Assembly (NCBI RefSeq): GCF_000682675.1
Contig: NZ_AWFA01000023.1
Coordinates: 124,001 to 188,000 of the forward strand
Source: Hyphomonas pacifica
GTDB lineage: Bacteria > Pseudomonadota > Alphaproteobacteria > Caulobacterales > Hyphomonadaceae
DNA length: 64,000 bases
Reading direction: 5' to 3'
The position numbers and the translations under genes were made by a program. The notes beneath the pieces were generated by a model that searched no databases, was not told where the DNA came from, and saw only the letters and a program-made list of their open reading frames with translations. This document shows positions 49,091 to 57,983 of this stretch, piece by piece. The stretch's first letter is position 1; each line of letters opens with the position of its first letter.

Positions 49091-50335
49091 CTACTTGCTG
49101 GCAAAGGGAATGTACTTCCGCGCTAACGCGTCCTGTCTGCTATCCAGCGACTGCTCTACCCCTCCAATATACAGGGCTGAAAGGTCAGTCATTGGCTCGA
49201 ACGGGTCACCCGTCCACACGGCGATATCTGCCAGCATGCCAGCTTTGATCATGCCGAAAGTCCCGTCGCCCCAGACCTCTGCGGGTGTGGATGTAACGGC
49301 CTTCAAAGCCGCATCGCCAGGTACACCCTTGGCGACCGACATGCCGGCAAAATAGCGAAGTTTGCCGGCATCATGTGCGGAAGATCCACCCCGAATGATC
49401 AGGCGAACGCCCGCCTGATGCAGCCTGGCAACATTGTCTGACATAGCGCCCACAGCATCGAAACTGCCGGGCAAATTGTCTGACGGGTCGACCGCGACAG
49501 GTACGCCTGCCTCAGCGATTTGCTTTGCAACCAGCCATCCTTCAGAAGCCCCGACGATCACGAGACGGATCTTTTGTGCCTTTGCGAGATTGAGAAGTGT
49601 CAGGATATCTGAGGCACGATCCACTCTGACCGTCAGTGGCATATCTCCTTTTACCACAGGGGAAAGCGCATCCAGATCTGCACGCGACCAGTCACGTGAC
49701 AACAGTTTGCCCTTCTGCAGGGATGACGCATCGCGGACATATTTACGGACATCATCCAAGTCTGCCTGCAATTGTGTGAAGGTTGCACCCCGACCATACT
49801 CTTTGGTCCGCATGTCCCAAACCATTCCGACGGGCGCCAAGATGTCTCCCTCAAGATTACCATTCAGGGCGAGGATCGCCGCTTGGCCTGCGAAAGTTGA
49901 ACCATTTGCACCGGGATAAGGCATGACAACGGCGTGGCTTACACCGCCTTTCCGTGCGACAGGAATGGCCGTGGAAAGAGGATTGATTGAATGCTGAACA
50001 TCATATCCGGCACTTATATCACTCGACTGGCTGGATGTTTCAGCAGCATTTGCCCCTCCACTGATCTCGACTATGCCCAACAAAGTATCAGTTACAACGA
50101 AACCCGGTGTGACGGTCATGCCTGACAGGTCCACTATGCGAGCATCAGACGGGATGCTCACATTCTGCCCAACAGCGACAATGCGGCTGTTCTCGATCAG
50201 TATGGTTCCATTCTCGATACGCGCTTGCGTATCGGCTGTCAGGATTGTGGAATTGCGCAAGGCAATTGTTTCGGCGGATGCCACCTGCCCCATGATAACC
50301 AGGGCTGCTGAAAACAAGATAGACTTCAAATTCAT
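49091..50335 (-). CDS. Amidohydrolase-fold pseudoenzyme, exported
   Basis: A 414-residue exported protein (signal peptide 1-21, ending SAE) with the amidohydrolase fold. Compared with its active-looking neighbour, HxH is replaced by Asp83-x-Leu85, and the IHCYRADEM, FHHATEA and LHSDS ligand positions read VRVDRASD, VGASEGW and IRGGSS. All four ligand sites are lost, yet length, signal and reading frame are intact. It overlaps the upstream amidohydrolase by ATGA, suggesting a hetero-complex. Confidence 0.82.
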   Translation of the reverse strand: MNLKSILFSAALVIMGQVASAETIALRNSTILTADTQARIENGTILIENSRIVAVGQNVSIPSDARIVDLSGMTVTPGFVVTDTLLGIVEISGGANAAETSSQSSDISAGYDVQHSINPLSTAIPVARKGGVSHAVVMPYPGANGSTFAGQAAILALNGNLEGDILAPVGMVWDMRTKEYGRGATFTQLQADLDDVRKYVRDASSLQKGKLLSRDWSRADLDALSPVVKGDMPLTVRVDRASDILTLLNLAKAQKIRLVIVGASEGWLVAKQIAEAGVPVAVDPSDNLPGSFDAVGAMSDNVARLHQAGVRLIIRGGSSAHDAGKLRYFAGMSVAKGVPGDAALKAVTSTPAEVWGDGTFGMIKAGMLADIAVWTGDPFEPMTDLSALYIGGVEQSLDSRQDALARKYIPFASK

Positions 50336-51669
50336 TGGGCCATCTCCCGAACTGATTGGCCGACAAGGAAATCAGACTCCGGTTCCGCCTCGTCGGCCTC
50401 CCGGTCCACGAGCAACACCCCGTCAATAAAGACTTTCTCTGCGACGGCATACACACTGAAAGGGTCATCAGACCACAGTACAATATCTGCCATTTTGCCT
50501 TCTTTTAGACTGCCCGTTCGGTCATCAATACCAAGCTTGATGGCGGGATTGATCGTGATCCAGCGGATTGCTTCTTCGCGGCTGATCTCACGGTCTGCAT
50601 GTCTGGCGGATGCCATGGCCATGCCGGCCTCAAGATTCAGGCGCTGCACCAGGATAGCGCTATCCGAATGCAGCATTGTATGCACACCTGCCCACTCCAG
50701 GGCTGCCACGTTCAGGGGCACGGCATCATAGGCTTCAAGTTTGAATCCCCATCGATCTGCCCAGGTGGCAACCGCGATACCTTCTTCCGCGAGCGTATCT
50801 GCAATCTTGTACGCTTCTGTGGCGTGATGAAATGTACCAATCTTGAAACCGAACTCCTTAGAGAGGTCAATCATCTGCATCATTTCGTCCGCACGGTAAC
50901 AATGAATATGGGTCGTAATCTCGCCTGATAGCACGCCGGCTAGAGTTTCAAGACGCAGATCCCGCTTCTGTTTCTCGCCGCGCTGCTGTTTCTCCAGATA
51001 TGCCTGCGCGTCAATAAAGGCGCTACGATAGCCCGCCATATTGCCCATACGGGTAAAGGGGTCATTGCCGCGTGCCGCATAAAAGATCGGATTTTCTCCA
51101 CAGGCCATTTTCAGCCCATAGGGCGCATCCGGAAACTTCATGCCCTGTACGCTGACAGAAGGCACGTTCTTCACAGTGACAGAGCGCCCGCCAAAGAGAT
51201 TGGCAGATCCCGGAAGGATCGCAAGTGTCGTAACGCCGCCCTTGCGCGCCAGCTCAAAACCTGGGTCTTGCGGCCAGATGGAATGCTCAGCCCAAACTTC
51301 TGCCGTGTTCTTGCCCGTCTTCTCGTTTCCATTGCGCATCGACGGCACGCCTGGTGATGAGAACACTCCAAGATGTGAGTGAATGTCGATAATTCCCGGG
51401 GTAACCCACTTTCCGCCAGCATCCATGATGATCGCGTTTGCAGGCGCACTTAGATTCTGCCCGATGGCGACAATCTTCCCGTCCTGTATCAGAAGATCCG
51501 TATTCTCTTGAACCGGGCCTTCTGCCGTCAGGATATTAGCGCCCTTGATCAGCGCAGGCTGAGAGTCAGCAGGTTTGTAAGTTGATGGATATGGCGTTTC
51601 AGGTGCGGCCCATGCCTGACAAAAGCCAAGCATCAGGGATGCAATAAGTACCAAGACACGCGGAGTCAT
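50332..51669 (-). CDS. Secreted amidohydrolase (imidazolonepropionase/prolidase-like)
   Basis: A 445-residue exported metallohydrolase. A signal peptide (1-22, ending AWA) is followed by the N-terminal beta domain and metal ligands His97 and His99 (DIHSH), His in IHCYRADEM, His in TFHHATE and Asp in LHSDS. Close relatives hydrolyse dipeptides such as Xaa-Pro or Xaa-Arg/Lys or cyclic amides; the exact substrate is unknown. It follows the TonB receptor gene after a terminator. Confidence 0.85.
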   Translation of the reverse strand: MTPRVLVLIASLMLGFCQAWAAPETPYPSTYKPADSQPALIKGANILTAEGPVQENTDLLIQDGKIVAIGQNLSAPANAIIMDAGGKWVTPGIIDIHSHLGVFSSPGVPSMRNGNEKTGKNTAEVWAEHSIWPQDPGFELARKGGVTTLAILPGSANLFGGRSVTVKNVPSVSVQGMKFPDAPYGLKMACGENPIFYAARGNDPFTRMGNMAGYRSAFIDAQAYLEKQQRGEKQKRDLRLETLAGVLSGEITTHIHCYRADEMMQMIDLSKEFGFKIGTFHHATEAYKIADTLAEEGIAVATWADRWGFKLEAYDAVPLNVAALEWAGVHTMLHSDSAILVQRLNLEAGMAMASARHADREISREEAIRWITINPAIKLGIDDRTGSLKEGKMADIVLWSDDPFSVYAVAEKVFIDGVLLVDREADEAEPESDFLVGQSVREMAQ

Positions 51670-51695
51670 GATCCGGGCCCTCTCTTGATTTCATG

Positions 51696-51736
51696 TAAAA
51701 GAAAAAGGCCCGGCGTGGGGGAAGATACGCCGGGCC
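51696..51736 (-). terminator. Rho-independent terminator after the TonB receptor gene
   Basis: GGCCCGGCGT/ACGCCGGGCC (51707-51716 and 51727-51736) with a 10-base loop. On the minus strand it is followed by TTTTTCTTTT. It separates the receptor from the amidohydrolase pair. Confidence 0.88.
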
Positions 51737-51744
51737 AGCAAGTG

Positions 51745-54700
51745 CTAGAATTCCTTCTGAACACTTACATACAGATAACGTGGGGTCGCCGGATAGAGCG
51801 ATCCTCTGTATCCGTATGTTTCATCTGCCAGCGGCGGCGCCTGGTCAAACAGGTTACGCGCACCAACCCGGATACGGCTATTTCCGAACAGACCTTCTTG
51901 CTCAAAACTGTATTGCGCATACAGATTGACCAATGTGTGATCATCCACACGGTAGTAATTACCTGCGCCGTTTGACAGGGATGTATCGTCAATACCGCCG
52001 ACATAGGTAGCACTGGCGCCAACGCGGAACTGATTGTAGGTCCAGGTCAGCGTGGAAGACAGGCGCCATTTCGGGTTGCCGTTCTGCTCGATCAGGTCTT
52101 CTGATTCCGGCAATTCGGTCAGCTCGTTGATCAGGCCAGCTTCACGCGCAGCATACATCGCTTCGACGTCAGGAGAAACCCCGCGCTCATATGTCAGCAG
52201 ACGCGATGCATTCAGGCTGAAATCAAAGTCACCAGCTCGAGTATCATCCAGGCTCCACATAAAGCCAAGGTCGACCCCCTCCACAGTCTGGGGCTGAAGG
52301 TTCTGATAGATGTCATCCACATAGAGAACCTGACCGACAGGATCGAGCCCTGTTCCTGCAAAGCGGGCAATATCATCAGCTGTCGGATCGAGACGGATCA
52401 CATTCGGATTGCTCGAACCCTCAACACGGTTGAGATAGTCGACGATCAGTGCATTGCCTCCACCAAACACGCCGACGAGACCCGTTTGCTCAATCGACCA
52501 GTAATCGACCGTGAAGGTCATATTACCCATGAAGTCAGCCATGCCTTGTGGCTGGAACACGGTGCCCACTGTCCAGTTCGTGGATTCTTCGGCTTCCAGA
52601 TCAGGGTTCCCTGCCCGGCGGCCGGTCGCGACAACAGAGGCGTTACAATCATCAAACGAGGCGATACGGCCAGCACGAAGGTCTGCTTCGCACAACACCC
52701 AGTCCGTGCGGGTGTTGCCGCGCGTCACAACCGTGGCGTTCACCTGCTCAAGGTTCGGCGCCCGGAACCCTTCGGAATATGCCCCGCGCAGTCTCAAGCC
52801 ATCGACAACATCCCATGAGAGGGCGACCTTAGGCTTCGCGACGCTGCCGAAGTCGCTATAGTCTTCATAGCGGCCAGCAAGTTGCAGGTTCAGTGCCTGC
52901 ACCAATGGTATGTTCATCTCTTCCGAGACAAGCGGAATGGCAAATTCGGTATAGACCGAAGTGACATTGCGCGAACCGCTATTGTCCGGCGTCGGACTAA
53001 CACCGAACATGTTGCTTTCCTGCGTAATGCCCAGAACGGTGTCATACCATGTGATCGTACCGTCAACATTTGGGTCGCGATCATCCAGCTGCGTTTCGCG
53101 GCGGAACTCGACGCCGGCAGCCATGCCGACATCACCAGCCCAGGTCTGGAACAGGTCTGACCGTGAGACGCTTGCATCCCATTGGAACAGCGTGGTTTTG
53201 TTCTTCCGGTTCGTCTCAAACATAATGGCGTCGATGGCCGCTTGAGAGCTGAAAGTATTATCGCTGCCAGGGTTCAGCGGGTCGCCGCCATTGAAGGGGT
53301 TGAAAGCATCAGGGGTCGACAGTGCCAGATTGGCCTGGAACGCCGTTGCATCAATGCCTTCCTGACGATCGTCCACAGTCGCCTCGCTGTAGAGGAGTGC
53401 TGTTTCCCAATCCCAGCCATTGAAATCGCCGCGAAGGCCGGCAAGTGCACGATACTGCTCTGCCGTCACACGTACCGTGGTCGGACCAAGGTCTGAAAAG
53501 CGCAGGGTCTGCAGTACAAGCGGGACACCTTCTTCCGGTGCATCAATGCCAGGTAAACGGTTCGGGTTCAGGGTACCGTCTTCAAACCTGACAGGACCGA
53601 ACGGGTTCCAGTAGTTTGAAGCCGGGATGGTCATCTTGACAGAGCCGATTGTGAAGATGGAATCCTGCACACTTTCTGTTTCGGCACGGTAATAGGCAGC
53701 TTCCCCGAACAGCTCCATGCCATTGCCCAGATCATATTTGCTCGTCGCAAATAGGTTAAGGCGCTGAAGGTCTGGCGTGATCGAGATCGGATAGTTCTGG
53801 CGGGCATCCCAGCGCAGATTCACGTCCGCTCCGGTTGTCGCCGGATTGCCGTCATCAATGCAGACATCGTTGCCGACATCGGACAAGCACCCTGCATTCG
53901 TGCCTGGCTGCAGGTGGAAACTCCCGCTGGCGCTGGTGATGCGTGTTCCATCCTGGCGAACCGGGACACCGCCCACAGTTCTGAATACGCCCCAGGGGGT
54001 CGTGGTGCTGCTGTTCAGAAGAGAATTGCTACCCTCAAATTCCGTGCCCACAAAGAAAGGGCGCAGGTCAGCAGATGCAGAGAAATCCTGATCGCTCGCC
54101 AACAGCGCAGAGCGGTCATTGTAATTCGCAAACAGGGTGACATTCCCGCGGCCACCCGCAAAGGCTTTCCCGAACAGGCCATTTAGCGTCAGCTCGTTGA
54201 GATTGGTGTCCGGCGCACCGCCATATTGCGCTTCCACACGGGCACCTTCGAAATCATCCTGCAACACCATGTTTACGACACCCGCCACAGCATCGGAGCC
54301 GTAAATGGCCCCCGCGCCGTCGCGCAGCACTTCAACACGCTTGATCCCGTTCACAGGCACCGTATTGGAGTTAAATGTCAGAACCGGGGCCAGCGTGTCG
54401 CTTGCTTGGCTGCTTGGATAGTTCACACCTCGACGGCCATTAATTAGAACCAGCGTGCTGCCGACGCCCAGATTGCGCAGGTCGACAGAGCCAACATCGC
54501 CGCGTGCAAAGTTGCTGCTGACCTGGCCAGATGTCTGGTTGAAGCTGACATCGCCAAATTGCGGAATGGCCAAGAACAAATCCTCACCAGACACCGCGCC
54601 GATGGCTTCAATCTCGTCAGCTCCGACGACCGTAACCGGCAATGTCCCGGCCACGTCCGCGCCTGAAATCCGGCTGCCGACTACGACGACAACTTCCTCA

Positions 54701-55152
54701 CGGCGCGTATCATCCGCAGCGGTGGCGGCGTCCTGGGCATTTGCGCCCGCGACCCCGAACACCATGGCAGACACAGTCGCCATAAGGGTTTTCTTTGAAT
54801 TCTTTATGTTCACATCGCTCTCCAAACGATCTTGGTTTTGACCATCGTCCAACGAGATCGTGATGATCCCGCTGTCCGTAAGACCGCCGGTTAGAGCTGT
54901 TCCTTCGAAAAGCGCATCCATGGCTTCGCGAAGGGTCATCCTCCCCTTGATCGCGTTCGTTCTGATCGAGCCGACATCATCTGTCTGAAAGAGAACTGAG
55001 TGCCCGGTCTGGAAGGAAAGCGACTTGATGGCATCTGCGGCCCGAACCGAAGATATATCCACCTCATATGCTTCCTGCGCCACCGACACACCGGCTGACA
55101 CAACAGCCAGTGCCGCGAGACAGCACGCCATGCGTACAGCCTCATTTGGCAT
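51745..55152 (-). CDS. TonB-dependent receptor with STN signalling domain
   Basis: A 1135-residue outer-membrane receptor: signal peptide (1-26), STN domain (about 27-108) for contact with FecR, plug (TonB-box-like EVVVVVGSRI near 150, LVLINGRRGVNYP, VEVLRDGAGAIYGSDAVAGVVN) and a 22-strand barrel ending in Phe (VQKEF). Between STN and plug lies a second signal-like segment (residues 114-138) headed by GTG 54813 with GGAGAG before it. Downstream of fecI- and fecR-like genes, so it is their surface sensor. Substrate unknown. Confidence 0.9.
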   Translation of the reverse strand: MPNEAVRMACCLAALAVVSAGVSVAQEAYEVDISSVRAADAIKSLSFQTGHSVLFQTDDVGSIRTNAIKGRMTLREAMDALFEGTALTGGLTDSGIITISLDDGQNQDRLESDVNIKNSKKTLMATVSAMVFGVAGANAQDAATAADDTRREEVVVVVGSRISGADVAGTLPVTVVGADEIEAIGAVSGEDLFLAIPQFGDVSFNQTSGQVSSNFARGDVGSVDLRNLGVGSTLVLINGRRGVNYPSSQASDTLAPVLTFNSNTVPVNGIKRVEVLRDGAGAIYGSDAVAGVVNMVLQDDFEGARVEAQYGGAPDTNLNELTLNGLFGKAFAGGRGNVTLFANYNDRSALLASDQDFSASADLRPFFVGTEFEGSNSLLNSSTTTPWGVFRTVGGVPVRQDGTRITSASGSFHLQPGTNAGCLSDVGNDVCIDDGNPATTGADVNLRWDARQNYPISITPDLQRLNLFATSKYDLGNGMELFGEAAYYRAETESVQDSIFTIGSVKMTIPASNYWNPFGPVRFEDGTLNPNRLPGIDAPEEGVPLVLQTLRFSDLGPTTVRVTAEQYRALAGLRGDFNGWDWETALLYSEATVDDRQEGIDATAFQANLALSTPDAFNPFNGGDPLNPGSDNTFSSQAAIDAIMFETNRKNKTTLFQWDASVSRSDLFQTWAGDVGMAAGVEFRRETQLDDRDPNVDGTITWYDTVLGITQESNMFGVSPTPDNSGSRNVTSVYTEFAIPLVSEEMNIPLVQALNLQLAGRYEDYSDFGSVAKPKVALSWDVVDGLRLRGAYSEGFRAPNLEQVNATVVTRGNTRTDWVLCEADLRAGRIASFDDCNASVVATGRRAGNPDLEAEESTNWTVGTVFQPQGMADFMGNMTFTVDYWSIEQTGLVGVFGGGNALIVDYLNRVEGSSNPNVIRLDPTADDIARFAGTGLDPVGQVLYVDDIYQNLQPQTVEGVDLGFMWSLDDTRAGDFDFSLNASRLLTYERGVSPDVEAMYAAREAGLINELTELPESEDLIEQNGNPKWRLSSTLTWTYNQFRVGASATYVGGIDDTSLSNGAGNYYRVDDHTLVNLYAQYSFEQEGLFGNSRIRVGARNLFDQAPPLADETYGYRGSLYPATPRYLYVSVQKEF

Positions 55153-55352
55153 TTTTCAGCGCTCCTTCCTCCTCGTCACGACGAACGTCGATTGCCCCAA
55201 TTGGCCGTCTCATGGGTAAGACTGACCGGGAACAAAAACCCGCTATACGTTTCGCGTTTTTTTTGGAACTTTTTTTCATCATATATGACGGTGTTGTATT
55301 TCTATCACATTCCGATGGCATTTAGACGAATGGATCGTACGCCGGGCGAGGG

Positions 55353-56432
55353 TCATTTTGCCGAAGTGAGGATAAGGTGCCCATCCTCTGCCTCCCGAAC
55401 CTGGACACCAAAAGACAGCTGCAGGGCCTCAAAGAACGCATCAGTTTCTCCGATACGAAAGACCCCGCCAAAACGCAGGTCCGCGAGATCTTCATCTGCT
55501 ATCTCGATGCGTTTTGAAGTGTATCTCTGCATTTCCCGAACGACGTCCCGCAATTGGGCATCTTCGAAATCCAGAAAGCCGGAGCGCCAGGCAAGTTGCC
55601 GTGAGAGCATTTGATCGGGTAATTGCTGAACCGTCTCCTGCTGGCTGGCGGGAGAAATCTCAAGACGCTCGCCAGCCGCCAGGAAAGTCTTTTGCGCGGC
55701 CGGTTGTGCCGCCTCGCGTGCGACAGCCCTCAGTCCCTCCGCTGCCTTTTCAGGCGATCCATCATCATAGACAACCTTGCCTTCAGAGACAGTGACGATC
55801 AGCTCATCATCCGTCCAGCGTACAGAAAAGGCTGTGCCTATGGCTGTGACGGAATGCGTGCCCGCATACACCGTAAAAGGGCGGTCGGGGTCGTGCGCGA
55901 CATCAAAGAAAGCCTCCCCCTTCTCCAGATAAACACTTCGCTCGGCCTTCACGAAGGCCACATCAATCTTGCTGTCCGTGTTTAGGTTTATGCGCGAACC
56001 ATCCTGCAGAGCGATTTCCTGCGTTTGGCCGACCTCAGTCGCCGCATATATCGGGTCTTGAGGCGAAGGCGATACATCCGGCTGCCGGATATAGAATGCT
56101 ACAGCCAGCGCAGTTGCGACCAGCATGCCCGCAACGCCCAGCGGCACCCCAAAGGAGCGACTGCGATACGACTTATCTGTACGGCGTAAATCCTGGCGAT
56201 TGCCTGCAGCGGCTTGCAACGGCTCGGCCATACTGGCCAGCACATTGGTTTCAAGTGACACTCCTGCCAGCCGACGGATTTCAGCATAATGCCTTGGGCT
56301 GCGTTGTATCCATTCGCGGAAAGCGGCCATGTCTTCATTCGACAGCTTGCCCGTCTCCAGCTGCGCGAGCCAAGCAGCCGCCTCCGCCGTAAGGTCGGGT
56401 GCGGTGGAAGAGAGCACGTCTTTCTGTTTCAT
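55353..56432 (-). CDS. FecR-family anti-sigma/sigma regulator
   Basis: A 359-residue membrane regulator. Residues 10-55 form the cytoplasmic DUF4880 domain (WLAQLETGKLSNEDMAAFREW region), one membrane span lies near 95-113, then the periplasmic FecR domain (SRINLNTDSKIDV, GTHSVTAIGTAF) and a C-terminal STN-like domain (about 275-359). It passes the receptor signal to the ECF sigma factor encoded upstream, with 42 bases between the genes. Confidence 0.9.
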   Translation of the reverse strand: MKQKDVLSSTAPDLTAEAAAWLAQLETGKLSNEDMAAFREWIQRSPRHYAEIRRLAGVSLETNVLASMAEPLQAAAGNRQDLRRTDKSYRSRSFGVPLGVAGMLVATALAVAFYIRQPDVSPSPQDPIYAATEVGQTQEIALQDGSRINLNTDSKIDVAFVKAERSVYLEKGEAFFDVAHDPDRPFTVYAGTHSVTAIGTAFSVRWTDDELIVTVSEGKVVYDDGSPEKAAEGLRAVAREAAQPAAQKTFLAAGERLEISPASQQETVQQLPDQMLSRQLAWRSGFLDFEDAQLRDVVREMQRYTSKRIEIADEDLADLRFGGVFRIGETDAFFEALQLSFGVQVREAEDGHLILTSAK

Positions 56433-56474
56433 CTCGCACCAATCACAGTGCCTGACGTAGCAGGCACAATATCC

Positions 56475-57050
56475 TCAACCTTGCAGACTGGTGCTTTCAG
56501 ACTCTTTGCCGAAGCGTACCGACCGCTTATCCAGAAACTCACTGCAGCGCCTCAGGCCTGCTGCAACATGCTTTTCAGTCGTGCTGACAGATATGCCGAG
56601 TTCTCTGGATATTTCTGCATGAGAATAGCCATACACCTTTTTCAATACAAACACCTGCTGACATTGCGCAGGAAGCGTGGCCACAGCCTCCCAGAACAGG
56701 AGCATACGCTGACGGCCATCTACCTGGTCTTCTACCAGAGGCTCATTGGATGAGACGGTTTCCGGAGCAAAATCCTCTATGAAATCTATCACCGAGCGTG
56801 ATTTTTTATCCAGAGAGTCCCGAACCACATTGCGGGCGATTGTATAGAGATAGGCTTTGGGCTGCAGAATTTCCCGCTCGCGTTCTGCCTGCAGCGCTCT
56901 CAGGATCGTTTCCTGGGTGATATCATCAATGTCGGAGCTTGAGGGTGAGATGCGCCGGAGAAAGCGGCGCAATCCCGCTTCTTGTTCCCGGAAAACCGAA
57001 AAGATGCCGCCTTTGCCTCTTCTCTTGCGGCCTGCAATGTTTGAACTCAT
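56475..57050 (-). CDS. ECF sigma factor, FecI type
   Basis: A 191-residue ECF sigma factor. Region 2 spans DIDDITQETILRALQ and KAYLYTIARNVVRD; region 4 has LPAQCQQVFVLKKVYGYSHAEIS and the recognition helix VSTTEKHVAAGLRR. ATG 57050 (MSSNIAGRKRRG), with GGAG eight bases before, is preferred; the frame stays open 122 codons further but that part is not sigma-like. First gene of sigma-FecR-receptor. Confidence 0.88.
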   Translation of the reverse strand: MSSNIAGRKRRGKGGIFSVFREQEAGLRRFLRRISPSSSDIDDITQETILRALQAEREREILQPKAYLYTIARNVVRDSLDKKSRSVIDFIEDFAPETVSSNEPLVEDQVDGRQRMLLFWEAVATLPAQCQQVFVLKKVYGYSHAEISRELGISVSTTEKHVAAGLRRCSEFLDKRSVRFGKESESTSLQG

Positions 57051-57540
57051 TTTTATGGCTCCAAGATAGGTCCGCTGCGCCTGACAGTTATCGAGGCCAG
57101 TTCCTCCCCTTGCATATATCGCTTCGTGGAAAAGGAACTCCGCCACATTCGTTCGGGGCGTATAAGTGCCGAAGATTGTCCGTCTTGTCCCTGAGCAATA
57201 CTGACACGTTTCTCCAGACATTCTGAAGAATTCGTCCCTATGGTCCTGCGATATGTCTTTCCATCCTCTAACGCTCTGAGACCGCCTGCCAGAAACTTCC
57301 TGACCTCCCTGAGCGACGACTACGTAGCCAATTCTTGAAGCAGGCTTGCGAGCAGTGTCTGAGCAGAGCGTAAACTTCAACATGGGTGAAGTATATCGTG
57401 AAATCTGTGCATCCATCCCAAATTGATACGCAGAAATAACGAATGATGGGATAATTTCCCCCTATCGTGGAAATGGCAGGGGAATCTCGAAAACACCCCT
57501 TCCTTTCAGGACATTACAGGCTGCGGCTTTACCCTCCATC
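57051..57540. other. 490-bp non-coding stretch upstream of the sigma gene
   Basis: Holds no gene I can support. The minus frame is open from 57416 and has a CQYC motif, but no homology and no ribosome site. It probably contains the sigma-gene promoter. Confidence 0.5.
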
Positions 57541-57547
57541 CCCAAGA

Positions 57548-57583
57548 AAAAAGCGCCATCGCGTTAACCCCGACGGCGCTTTG
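57548..57583 (-). terminator. Terminator, probably the original guaA terminator
   Basis: AAAGCGCC/GGCGCTTT (57550-57557, 57575-57582) with further imperfect pairing inside. Read on the minus strand it ends in TTTTTT. It lies 22 bases after the IEWE-stop remnant at 57605, the position expected for a guaA terminator. Confidence 0.75.
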
Positions 57584-57604
57584 CTCACCTGTAGCTGTAA
57601 ATTT

Positions 57605-57619
57605 CTACTCCCACTCGAT
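57605..57619 (-). other. guaA 3'-end remnant, candidate attachment site
   Basis: On the minus strand the bases spell ATC GAG TGG GAG TAG (Ile-Glu-Trp-Glu-stop), the conserved end of GMP synthase (GuaA). Only these codons are guaA-like; the frame before them is AT-rich and unrelated. The 3' end of guaA is a known integration site of genomic islands, so this fits one att half-site of an element extending to the right. Confidence 0.55.
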
Positions 57620-57983
57620 TATGAACGAGCACAAAATACTATTTTAAATCAACATTTTAGAAAAAGCTGTGGATAAACTTACCGTCATTCCACAGATTAA
57701 ATCGCGTCGCTGGGTTTTCGATGATGGACGCCCGGATCCAGATACAAGTTGACAGGATTCTGATGAACGCAGCAACCAGTTCACTATCGAAAAGTCCCTA
57801 CCCACATCGATCAATCTTCGTCCCAATTACCACCGTCCCTACCGCGCCCCTCAGTGTCCCTGAGTTTTCGAAAGCCGCGCGCGAGCCTTAGGATGGAATC
57901 GCGAGGGCGCACCCAACAAAAGAGTAAGCTAGTAATTCCTTTTATTTCAGAGGGTTAGAGGTTTCCCTGCGAGCAACGATCAT
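57620..57983. other. AT-rich non-coding spacer inside the putative island
   Basis: No supported gene. It is AT-rich near the guaA remnant and runs to the end of the AbiEii gene. An integrase was looked for and is not present here. Confidence 0.5.

Noticed and set aside
49074-49094. Hairpin GTAGGCCG/CGGCCTAC at the end of the ligand-less amidohydrolase gene
   Set aside because: It overlaps the stop codon and has no T-run on either strand, so I do not call it a terminator.
57051-57416. N-terminal extension of the sigma factor by 122 residues with a CQYC motif
   Set aside because: ECF sigma factors do not carry such an extension, and ATG 57050 has a proper ribosome site.
57467-57676. Possible small plus-strand gene of 69 codons
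   Set aside because: It runs through the guaA-type terminator and the guaA remnant and has no ribosome site or homology.
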